Program-made: the position numbers and the translations under genes
Source: Oscillospiraceae bacterium
GTDB lineage: Bacteria > Bacillota > Clostridia > Oscillospirales > Oscillospiraceae
DNA: 64,000 bases
Direction: 5' to 3'
Assembly: GCA_015067935.1 (NCBI GenBank)
Contig: SVLL01000001.1
Location: 53,439-117,438, forward strand
The notes under the pieces: model-generated
Databases searched by the model: none
What the model saw: the letters and a program-made list of their open reading frames with translations, nothing else
Told to the model about the DNA's origin: nothing
Shown here: piece by piece, positions 49,575 through 58,192 of the stretch
How positions within the stretch are numbered: position 1 is the first letter of the stretch
Layout of the letters: every line of letters starts with the position of its first letter

Positions 49575-50353
49575 GCAAACTGGAAACAATTTTGGATTTT
49601 TCCCACGGCAGCTGGGGTGAGGACCGGATTTTTGCCGGGGAGAAGCTGTGCTTTGTGATCGACGGTGCTACTCCTATTTCCGGTGCGCCCTTTGGGGCAT
49701 ATCACACCGGTGCGGAGTGGATGGCAGAGGAATTGAGCCGATATTTGGCGGAACATGATGGAGAGATTCCGGCACTTTGCAAGCAGTTTACGGAGCAAAC
49801 CCAGTGCCTTCTGCAGGAAGAGTTCCGGGATGTACACAGTATGCCCTGTGCAGTGCTGTCGGCTGTCCGGTGGGAGAAAGCGCATATTCAGGGCTATGTT
49901 CTGGGAGACTGTGCCGTATATGTTCTGCACAATAGCGGAGAAATTGCCTGCTATGCAGACCGGCGGACGGCAACTTTTTATAAAAAAACCCTGCAGGCGA
50001 AAGCCAATGCCGCAAAAGCCGGTATGGATGTGGAGGAAGCAGTCCGGGACCAGAGAAAAAAGAACAAGGCGGCAATGAATCAGCCTGGCGGATATTGGAC
50101 CGTTTCCTATATCGGTGATTTTGAACGGGAATTTTGTACATTCCGGATTCCTGCGGAGGAAATTCAGGGAATTTTGCTGTGTTCAGACGGTTTTGACAGA
50201 ATTTTCGAAAGGAATCTGTTCACACCGGAAGATATTCTCAGGGGAAAAATATCCCTGAATGCCGCTCTTTCCAAGCTGCGTGCAGCGGAGAAAGTAAGCT
50301 CAGCGGATGTGAAGGTTCACGACGATGCCTCGGCAATTCTGCTGCGTCCGTAA
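49571..50353 (+). CDS. PP2C-like phosphatase
   Basis: EDRIFAGEKLCFVIDGATPISG, VLGDCAVYVLHNSGEI, ILLCSDGFDRIF, VKVHDDASAILL; overlaps the TIR stop by 4 nt (ATGA). Confidence 0.8.
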   Translation: MSKLETILDFSHGSWGEDRIFAGEKLCFVIDGATPISGAPFGAYHTGAEWMAEELSRYLAEHDGEIPALCKQFTEQTQCLLQEEFRDVHSMPCAVLSAVRWEKAHIQGYVLGDCAVYVLHNSGEIACYADRRTATFYKKTLQAKANAAKAGMDVEEAVRDQRKKNKAAMNQPGGYWTVSYIGDFEREFCTFRIPAEEIQGILLCSDGFDRIFERNLFTPEDILRGKISLNAALSKLRAAEKVSSADVKVHDDASAILLRP

Positions 50354-50361
50354 AGATTACA

Positions 50362-50389
50362 GAAAGCACCCCTTTTGGGGTGCTTTTTC
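50362..50389 (+). terminator. Intrinsic terminator
   Basis: aaagcaccccttttggggtgctttttc. Confidence 0.8.
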
Positions 50390-50485
50390 TATGCGAAAAA
50401 ATGTTGCAAAAACGGTTATAAAGTACAAAAAAGGAAGTAACTATGGTGTAAAACCCGGAATCAAGACCCGTTTGGAGGCTTTTTG

Positions 50486-50514
50486 TTGACAAGGGGCGAA
50501 TTAGGGTGTATTCT
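50486..50514 (+). promoter_or_regulatory. Sigma-A promoter for rightward operon 2
   Basis: TTGACA (50486-50491), 17-nt spacer, TATTCT (50509-50514). Confidence 0.65.
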
Positions 50515-50574
50515 ATTTATAATATATGTATAATCGGTAAATAGTAATTTTTTTGCTTTAAGGAGGCAGAGGAA

Positions 50575-52695
50575 ATGAAGAGAATCGTTAGCGTCGCCCT
50601 GCTGCTGGTGCTGCTGATCGGCTTGATCGGTACGGTGCCCTCTGCGCAGGCGCAAACCGCTACCATCCGTAACCGGAAGATCGTTTCCGTGGTGTACGAC
50701 GACTCCGGCAGTATGGACGGCGAGAAGTGGGAGTACACCAGCTACGCTATGCAGTGCTTTGCCGCAATGCTGAACAAGGTGGACCGGCTGGACATCACCT
50801 ATATGAGCTCCTATCAGCAGGGCTCTTTCCGGGTGGATACCGACAACCGTGTGCAATCCGTTCAGCAGATCCGTGACCACACGGACCGCAGCGGCAAAAC
50901 CCCTGTGGAGGCGGTGCAGACCGGCTTTGATACCCTTGCATCCGTAACGGACAGCAATCCCAACACCGAATACTGGCTGATCGTGATGACCGACGGCAAA
51001 ATGAGCGGTGCAGAGGAGAAGATCAACAAGCTGGCGGATGAGAGAATGCCCAACGGCAGCAAGCCTCACATTGTGTTTCTGACACTGTGCGATACCACCG
51101 GTGAGTACACCCCCAGCTTCAGCAAGGAAAATGTGGAAAGCCGTTCCGCACGGACCGCAGATGAGATCATCAGCGTGATCTCCGATCTGTCCGATGACAT
51201 TGCCGGCCGCTTCGCGGCTGCGCCCATTGCCATCAAGTCCGTCAGCGATACGGTGGTGGAAGTGACTACCGACCTGCCTCTGTTCAATATGGGCATCTTG
51301 TCCCAGCGGTCCACCGCACAGATCGTCAGCGTCACCGGACGGGACGGCACCGGGCTGGTCAGCGAGGGTAATGTGCCGGTAAAGGCTCCTGACAAGTTCC
51401 TCCACGACCTGAGTGCGGATGTGCAGGCCGCGCTGAACGGCAATGTGGCTCTGTTCAGTGCCCCCAGCGGCAACATCAAGGCCGGCACCTATACGGTCAC
51501 CTTCTCCGAGCCGGTGAAGGCGGAGAATCTGGTGGCAATGTTTGAGCCTGCCTTTGACCTGCGTCTGGAGCTGACGGTAGACGGCGTGGTTGTCACCGAC
51601 CCTGCCAAGCTGCAGGAGGGACAGATCCTGAATGTCCAGGCGGTCCTTTACGAAACGGGCACCGACAACAAGATCGCCATGGGTATGCTTCCCGGCGAGG
51701 GAAAGAGCTACATCTACTACAGCGAGAATGATCAGAAGCTTTCGGAGGATCATAACGCCCTGCGTCTGAGCAATCTGGAAATGAAACCCGTAACCACGGA
51801 GATTTCCGCGACATTGACCATTCCCGGCTTCTTTACGGTGTCAGATACCATCCGCTTCCGCCCCCTTGCTACGGTGCTGAGCGGTATGAGTGCCCAGCTG
51901 TACTACGACGGCTCAGAGCGTATGACCGATGAAAACGGCCAGCCCGACCCCGACAATGTGGTGTACATCACCTCTATGGATACCAACAGGACCGGTATCG
52001 CTTTTACCCTGTTCGTTGAGGGACAGCCCATCGGCAAGGAAGAGGCGGAGGCGCGCAAGGATGCCTTTATCCAGCGGCTTTCCCTTGATTTCCCCAATTA
52101 TGAGGTTGCCGTCACCGAGGATGGCAAGTACATCGTCTATCCCACGGACCACGGTATGCTGGACCTTGCCTATGCCTGCATCTATCAGGGCAGCCACACT
52201 GTCAGCTGCACCTATGACGGCTTCACCGCCGGCGGCGAGCTGATCTTTAAGATCGGCGATACCTTGGCAGCACATATTGCGTTCTTTATGGTCGTGTTCT
52301 GGATCCTTCTGTTCCTGTACCTGATTTGGTGGATATTCTTCAAGCCCCACTTCAAGCCGGGTCTGATCCGCACCTACCAAACCACCGTCAGAAACGGTGC
52401 CTATATCGATTTCGGTCCGGGCACCAAGCGCATCCACTACCTTGCCTCCTGCGGTCTGCTGAACTTCATCGGCCCCAGAGGTATGCGCAAGCGGCTGGGC
52501 GGCATCGGTCTTGCCGTGCGTGCCACCGCCGGCGGCGGCTACCGGGTAGAGGGCGTGAAGGGCAAGCGTGTGTCCACCGGCGTCCAGTATCCCAACACCG
52601 GCGTGGCTGTCTGTTCGGAGCATTTTTTCGATTTCGACAACACGGTTTACATCTTTGACAATGCCGGTAATTACTACAAGATCTCTGTGAACTAA
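50575..52695 (+). CDS. Secreted/membrane-anchored vWA domain protein
   Basis: Signal peptide MKRIVSVALLLVLLIGLIGTVPSAQAQ; VVYDDSGSMDGEKWEY MIDAS; C-terminal TM HIAFFMVVFWILLFLYLIWWIFF then cytoplasmic tail. Confidence 0.88.
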   Translation: MKRIVSVALLLVLLIGLIGTVPSAQAQTATIRNRKIVSVVYDDSGSMDGEKWEYTSYAMQCFAAMLNKVDRLDITYMSSYQQGSFRVDTDNRVQSVQQIRDHTDRSGKTPVEAVQTGFDTLASVTDSNPNTEYWLIVMTDGKMSGAEEKINKLADERMPNGSKPHIVFLTLCDTTGEYTPSFSKENVESRSARTADEIISVISDLSDDIAGRFAAAPIAIKSVSDTVVEVTTDLPLFNMGILSQRSTAQIVSVTGRDGTGLVSEGNVPVKAPDKFLHDLSADVQAALNGNVALFSAPSGNIKAGTYTVTFSEPVKAENLVAMFEPAFDLRLELTVDGVVVTDPAKLQEGQILNVQAVLYETGTDNKIAMGMLPGEGKSYIYYSENDQKLSEDHNALRLSNLEMKPVTTEISATLTIPGFFTVSDTIRFRPLATVLSGMSAQLYYDGSERMTDENGQPDPDNVVYITSMDTNRTGIAFTLFVEGQPIGKEEAEARKDAFIQRLSLDFPNYEVAVTEDGKYIVYPTDHGMLDLAYACIYQGSHTVSCTYDGFTAGGELIFKIGDTLAAHIAFFMVVFWILLFLYLIWWIFFKPHFKPGLIRTYQTTVRNGAYIDFGPGTKRIHYLASCGLLNFIGPRGMRKRLGGIGLAVRATAGGGYRVEGVKGKRVSTGVQYPNTGVAVCSEHFFDFDNTVYIFDNAGNYYKISVN

Positions 52696-52716
52696 TGTTT
52701 ATTTATAAAGGAGTTT

Positions 52717-55700
52717 GTGACTATGGAACAAGTAAAAGAGGTTCTCAAGTACATCGTTGACCCCCATCAGGTTCGTTCTCCCACTCTGTTGATCGGCATC
52801 GGCGGCATCGGCGGCCAGATCGTCAAGGGCGTGTATGACGCCATGTCCGATTATGACCGCACCTATGTGGAAATGCTGGTAATGGACACCGATACCAACG
52901 CTTTGGATAAGTTCAAAGACACCGGTATCCGCTATATCCAGACCAGCGAAAACAAGACCGTCCAGTCCTATCTGGAGGCCAACGAGGAATACGCGGAAGG
53001 CTTCCCGGTCAACCCCCTGATCAACGGCAAGAATCTTTCCGACGGTGCCGGCCAGATCCGTGCGGTTTCCCGTCTGGGCGCGCTGGCCAGCAAGGCCGAG
53101 GGCAAGTTTGCCGCCATTGACGATGCCATCGACAGAATCCTCACCAACCACGGTGACACCCTCCAGCGTGCGGTGCGTGTTATGATCGTGGGTTCTTCCA
53201 CCGGCGGCACCGGCTCCGGTCTGGGCGTACAGCTGCCCTTCTATGTCCGCAATGTGCTGAAGCGGAAGAGCGTGCCCGCTGCGCTGGTGCGTGGTCTGTT
53301 CCTGATGCCCAGCCTGACCGAAGGCGAGCAGGAAACCGAGGCTTCCGCAAAGGCCGTGAATGTAAACGGCTATGCATTTTTGAAGGAGCTCAATGCCTTC
53401 TACCGTATGCAGATGGTGGATGCAGAGGATAATCCTCTGGTTCTGGAGGAGTATGTGCCCGGTGTCAAGTCTGCTACTACCGGTGGCAAGACTCTGGCCG
53501 CAGCCGGGGCAATCCCCTATGATTTTCTGTTCCTTGTGGAAAAATACGGCAAGCGCGGTTCCATCGGCGAGCTGGAGGATTATATCGCCCGCTCTGTGCA
53601 GATCGTTATGAACCAGCTGTTCTCCCCTGTGTCCGTTGCAGGCTTCTCCAAGGAAGATAATCTTATTATCTCCGCCGTGGAAAAGGGCGGTATGAACCGC
53701 TACTGCGGCGCAGGTATTTCCCACGCCATTTACCCTAAGGATGAGGTGGTGCGCTACTGCACCGTCCGCTATGCCGGCGAGCTGATCAAGGGCTACTGGC
53801 TGCAGATCGACGACGAATTCCGCCGTCGGGATGAGCAGCAGCGTCGCCTGAGGAAGGCAAATCCCAATCTGTCCTCTCTGGACCGGGGCGAAACCTACTG
53901 CCAGATCTTTGACGATATGTGCGACCCCAAGAAGCACACCATTACCGGCGAGCTGACCTCTCTGCAGAGCGAGCTGAAGGTGAATGTGATCCGGGAAGTG
54001 GGCAATGAGAAGATTTCCGAGCCCCAGCCCCTGACCGATTGTCTGGTCAACTATATTGAAGGTCACATTGACGAGGTGTTTGCCGCCAGCGGTCTGCAGG
54101 CAGATTCCGCTGCCTGCGGTATGAACACCACACTGCTGAAGATCCCCACTCAGGCAGAGGGCGAAATTTCGGCCAAGATGAATTTGCTGACCAACTTCCG
54201 CCAAAAGGCAGATACCACCGTCAGCAACCTGATCGGTGCTGTCGCAGAGGACATTCTGCCCTCTGATCTGAAGCTGGCTCAGGGTATTTCCAAGGATGCC
54301 CGGCATAACCTCTTTGTTTCCCTGCAGGAAAAGCACCCCATTGCCGCCCGCTATGTGCTCTACAGTCTGCGTACGCGCCTGCGCCAGAAGAAGCAGGACT
54401 CCGATCAGCGGCTGGAGGAGCGTTACAACCGGGAATCCATCTTTACCAAGGACTACTTCCGGGAAGGCGGCAGAGATACCCACAATGAAACTCCCATTGA
54501 GGCGATCCGGAAAGTCCGGCCCGGCTTCCTCTCCTCTTTGGGTCTGACGAATGCTGCTTACAGCAAGCTGGTCCGCACCATTGCCAACGATGCCTCCGCT
54601 GAGGCCGCGCATCTGCTGGATATGGCCGAGCACACCCTGAAATCCACCGTTTACCGCATCGTGCTGGAGCGGCTGGATGTGATGATCGAGCTGTACGAGA
54701 AGTTCTTCGAAGAGCTGCGCAACATTATGAAGGCAAAGGAAGAGGAAACCGAGCGTCTGGAAACCGGCAAGGGCGCAGAGGGCAGCGGCGATTTCAAGGG
54801 CGATAAGTATATCTGCTGCAACGCCGCCTGCAAGAAGGCTCTGTATGATGAGTTCCAGAAGAATATCACGCAGGCTGACCGGGAAATGTCCGCCGAGGTG
54901 AAGCAGGGCTTCTTTGAGAAGATGTTCGGTGAATATGCCGTACAGCTGGAGAAGAAGGAGCGGGACAGCATCTATGTCACCAGCATGTCCCTGCCTCAGC
55001 TGTTTGAGCAGGGTGTGCTGCAGCCCATCGCCGCCCAGTTTATGAACCGGGGCTTCAAGCATCTGGATATGAGCGTGCTTGAGGCTGTCAAGAAGCAGTA
55101 TGAGATCGAGAATATGCGCAAGGTCACGGACCGTAACGATCCGGAATACCGGCAGTATTTCAACAAGCTGTGCAAGAGCCTGCAGATTCTGGCGGATCCC
55201 TACCTGGCCTACAATAAGGAAGTGGCCGGCTATGTTTCCGGCGGTAAGCTGGCTTATACATGGGGCCTGAATCACTCCTCCGTGGCCATCTACCAGAGCG
55301 GCACAACGGATCAGGGCGTGGATAACGCTGTGCTGGGTGCTATGTTCGCAGGCTGCGAAAACAGCACACCTCTGGCAGACGAGTCCTTCTCTCCCTATAC
55401 CATGGTCTGCTATGCAACCGTGTATGATCTTCGTATTGAGAACTGCTCCGCCTATAAGAAGGGCGAGCGGGCACAGAGCTGCTATGTCGAGCGTCTGCGC
55501 AATGTGGTGGATCAGACCTTTGTCATCAGCGATGAGCAGGATGGCTATCTGGAAGTGGTCCATCCCCATCTGGATTGCCGTTGGCACGAGCGGGCATACC
55601 TGCCGGAGCTGATGGAATACGATGACAAGAAGATGCGCAACGACACCCGCGTTTCCTTTATTGCTGCCCTGTGTATGGGTATGTGCGCCTACTGGGAGGA

Positions 55701-56220
55701 AAAGAGCGAGGGCCTGAAGTGCTGGTGGTACCGCCGCGCCGATGCCAAGCATTCTACCCCCGTCTTTGTCAATGACAGGGAGCTGCGCAGTGAGTCTGCC
55801 TTTGCCCTCTATAAGGCCTTTGACTGCAACCGTATTCTTGTGGAAGATGCCCAGAAGGTGCTGGAGGAGGCAAAGAAGGAGGCTTATCAGGAGCGTCCTC
55901 TGGCCGGTGTGACCGCCGAGAGTGTGGTTGCCCAGCCCGTTATTCAGGCTCTGATCGGCAACGGTAAGGGCAAGCGCAATGTGCTGGATATTCTGTATAA
56001 TCTGATGCAGGACAGCGGCAGCCGTAAGGAGTTCAGCGATACGCTGGCTGCGCTGGAAAGCTATCTGCAGGAGTACTGCCTGAAGATGGCAAACGACAAT
56101 GCCAACAAGGCCGGTGTCTTCTTTGATGCGGTCCGCAAGGCCATCGGTGGGGCATCTGCTGCCCTCCAAAGTGACGATACCTCCAAGATCTTCAAGGAAA
56201 GCTGCGAGGAGTATCAGTAA
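52717..56220 (+). CDS. Tubulin-like domain protein (Tubulin_2-type), 1167 aa
   Basis: PTLLIGIGGIGGQIVKGVYDAM; MIVGSSTGGTGSGLGVQLP (tubulin/FtsZ-like GGTGSG signature); DGAGQIRAVSRLGA. Confidence 0.82.
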   Translation: MTMEQVKEVLKYIVDPHQVRSPTLLIGIGGIGGQIVKGVYDAMSDYDRTYVEMLVMDTDTNALDKFKDTGIRYIQTSENKTVQSYLEANEEYAEGFPVNPLINGKNLSDGAGQIRAVSRLGALASKAEGKFAAIDDAIDRILTNHGDTLQRAVRVMIVGSSTGGTGSGLGVQLPFYVRNVLKRKSVPAALVRGLFLMPSLTEGEQETEASAKAVNVNGYAFLKELNAFYRMQMVDAEDNPLVLEEYVPGVKSATTGGKTLAAAGAIPYDFLFLVEKYGKRGSIGELEDYIARSVQIVMNQLFSPVSVAGFSKEDNLIISAVEKGGMNRYCGAGISHAIYPKDEVVRYCTVRYAGELIKGYWLQIDDEFRRRDEQQRRLRKANPNLSSLDRGETYCQIFDDMCDPKKHTITGELTSLQSELKVNVIREVGNEKISEPQPLTDCLVNYIEGHIDEVFAASGLQADSAACGMNTTLLKIPTQAEGEISAKMNLLTNFRQKADTTVSNLIGAVAEDILPSDLKLAQGISKDARHNLFVSLQEKHPIAARYVLYSLRTRLRQKKQDSDQRLEERYNRESIFTKDYFREGGRDTHNETPIEAIRKVRPGFLSSLGLTNAAYSKLVRTIANDASAEAAHLLDMAEHTLKSTVYRIVLERLDVMIELYEKFFEELRNIMKAKEEETERLETGKGAEGSGDFKGDKYICCNAACKKALYDEFQKNITQADREMSAEVKQGFFEKMFGEYAVQLEKKERDSIYVTSMSLPQLFEQGVLQPIAAQFMNRGFKHLDMSVLEAVKKQYEIENMRKVTDRNDPEYRQYFNKLCKSLQILADPYLAYNKEVAGYVSGGKLAYTWGLNHSSVAIYQSGTTDQGVDNAVLGAMFAGCENSTPLADESFSPYTMVCYATVYDLRIENCSAYKKGERAQSCYVERLRNVVDQTFVISDEQDGYLEVVHPHLDCRWHERAYLPELMEYDDKKMRNDTRVSFIAALCMGMCAYWEEKSEGLKCWWYRRADAKHSTPVFVNDRELRSESAFALYKAFDCNRILVEDAQKVLEEAKKEAYQERPLAGVTAESVVAQPVIQALIGNGKGKRNVLDILYNLMQDSGSRKEFSDTLAALESYLQEYCLKMANDNANKAGVFFDAVRKAIGGASAALQSDDTSKIFKESCEEYQ

Positions 56221-56239
56221 GCAAGTGTTTTAATCACCA

Positions 56240-56274
56240 AGGCCCCGGTGTGCAGCGCAGCACATCGGGGCAAA
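56240..56274 (+). promoter_or_regulatory. Intergenic hairpin within rightward operon 2
   Basis: ggccccggtgtgcagcgcagcacatcggggc: long stem between two operon genes, no T-tract. Confidence 0.5.
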
Positions 56275-56284
56275 GGGGTTTACT

Positions 56285-58168
56285 ATGAAGTATTTTATTG
56301 TCAATGTTAATAAATGCCTGAAGCTGTCCCAGTACGCGCCCTTTTTCTATGAGCATATCTATGACGGGGATCTGGTGATACTCGATGATATCGAAAATAC
56401 CTGCCAGCTGGATAAAACCTACCTGCAACTGGTATCCCACCTGAACCGGAATCCCTTCGCTTATCAAAAGAGCGTGATTATGCTGTTTATCGACCGGGAT
56501 TTTTCCCGGCCTCTGCAGGCGCAGGATTATGAGCTTTACAATGACATCCACATTTATAACCACCTGCTGCGGAAGCTGAGCAGCAATTTCAAGGTGTACA
56601 CCTTTTATGTGGATCGCACCGGCGAAGCTCTGCAGAACGATCCGACCTATCTGCAGCTGCGCACAGTGAGCAAAACGCTGCAGGCAGAGGGGAAACCGGA
56701 ACTGGCACCTTATTTTCTCTCCCTTGAACGGGATGACGCTGCCTGCTCCGGCTCTTTTAAGGATTTTCTGCGAGAGCGGATCTCCCGGCTGTCCGATTGC
56801 ACCCGTCCCTTCTATTTGCAGATGCTGGACAAGGTTTCGGATATGCAGGGCACCCCTGCGGCCTTTCAGAACGGCCTGAACAACTACATCGGCGAGGCCC
56901 GCAGACATCTTTCCGGGGTAGAGCATATCTATGCCCCCGTTTACTGGCTGGACATTGCCATCGAAACCAAGGAATGGTTCAAGATCATCTATTATATCAA
57001 GGAGATGATTGCCGGCAAGCGGGAGCCGATGGCGTATAAGGACTATTCCTTCGACCGCTACGACGAGGTGCGTCGGCTGATCGCCACCTACCGCAAGCGT
57101 TTGGAAAGCTGGTCGAAATCCACACCCGAGATCTCCAAGAAGGGTGCCGCTGAAAAGCTGACCTTCCGGGAAACCGCAAAAGCGGCTGAGGAGTATCACA
57201 ATAAGGTCAACGAGCTGATTACAAAGGAACTGGGGCAGGAAAAGAAAAGCAAAAAAAGTGCCCAAAAGCCTGCTGCCGGAAAAATAGGACAGTTTGAGGA
57301 AAAGAGCATTGTTGACCAAAAAAGCGTGGACAGAATTTTCGAGCAGCTGCGCAAGGTCATTTCCGATGCCAAGGGTCAGCTGGAGGATTTCTGCCAAAAG
57401 CAAAGTGCGTTTCTGCTGGAACCATCCAACTATCAGAAAGTGGGTATGGATACCTTTGACCGGGACAAAACGGACCGGGAGGAGCTGCAGCAGGAAGCCG
57501 AGCAGCTGAGCCAAATGAACCAATTCGGAACACAGGCCTTGGATCAGCCCGACTTTTCTGAGGAAAACAAGCTGGTTCAGGAGCTGGATATCGATTATAA
57601 GCAAATAATTCAGATCATCACCAATCAGAAGGAATGCAGGAAAACCACCTTCCTCGGTGCGCTGCTGTTTGCCCTTCTGGCGGTGGCAAGTCTTTACTTA
57701 GGTGCCCAGTACAGCATCTTCCTCAAGGAAAATTCCTGGTGGATATTCTTGGCCTATATGGCGGTAGTGGGCGTGGTTTTCGCCACAGCCTATTTTGTGG
57801 TTCTTCGGAAATTCCGCAAAGAGATCGAAAAGCTGATAAGGGATTCCAAAGAAAAGGTGTCCAAGTTCCTGCAAAGCTACAAGGAGCAGGCTGCAGCCTT
57901 CGAGAAAAACACCCTCGCAGCCGGCAAGTACTACTGCCTGAAGCATACGCTGGATGCCAAGCGGGCTGACCGGGAAGCCTATCAGCTGACTATGCAGCAA
58001 TATGCATGGCATAAAATGAAGGTGGATCAGCTGCTTCGGGATCTGACCTTCTTTAACGGCTTTGTGGGTAAGGCTTCCGTGTACGAAGAAAGCGCGGTTA
58101 CCTTTGATGATTTCACCCACGATCCGGAGCATACGGAATTTTATCTGATGAAAGTGATCCGTAAGTAA
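56285..58168 (+). CDS. Hypothetical protein with coiled coil and two TM helices
   Basis: 627 aa; C-terminal FLGALLFALLAVASLYLGAQYS / WWIFLAYMAVVGVVFATAYFVVL; no recognised domain. Confidence 0.82.
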   Translation: MKYFIVNVNKCLKLSQYAPFFYEHIYDGDLVILDDIENTCQLDKTYLQLVSHLNRNPFAYQKSVIMLFIDRDFSRPLQAQDYELYNDIHIYNHLLRKLSSNFKVYTFYVDRTGEALQNDPTYLQLRTVSKTLQAEGKPELAPYFLSLERDDAACSGSFKDFLRERISRLSDCTRPFYLQMLDKVSDMQGTPAAFQNGLNNYIGEARRHLSGVEHIYAPVYWLDIAIETKEWFKIIYYIKEMIAGKREPMAYKDYSFDRYDEVRRLIATYRKRLESWSKSTPEISKKGAAEKLTFRETAKAAEEYHNKVNELITKELGQEKKSKKSAQKPAAGKIGQFEEKSIVDQKSVDRIFEQLRKVISDAKGQLEDFCQKQSAFLLEPSNYQKVGMDTFDRDKTDREELQQEAEQLSQMNQFGTQALDQPDFSEENKLVQELDIDYKQIIQIITNQKECRKTTFLGALLFALLAVASLYLGAQYSIFLKENSWWIFLAYMAVVGVVFATAYFVVLRKFRKEIEKLIRDSKEKVSKFLQSYKEQAAAFEKNTLAAGKYYCLKHTLDAKRADREAYQLTMQQYAWHKMKVDQLLRDLTFFNGFVGKASVYEESAVTFDDFTHDPEHTEFYLMKVIRK

Positions 58169-58192
58169 TTATCGTAACACAGGAGAATACCT

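Noticed and set aside
52699-56169. 1156-aa minus-strand ORF antisense to the tubulin-like gene
   Set aside because: Mirror-frame artefact of a high-GC coding strand; no RBS, composition (H/L/Q/G-rich) typical of antisense reading; plus-strand protein has clear motifs.
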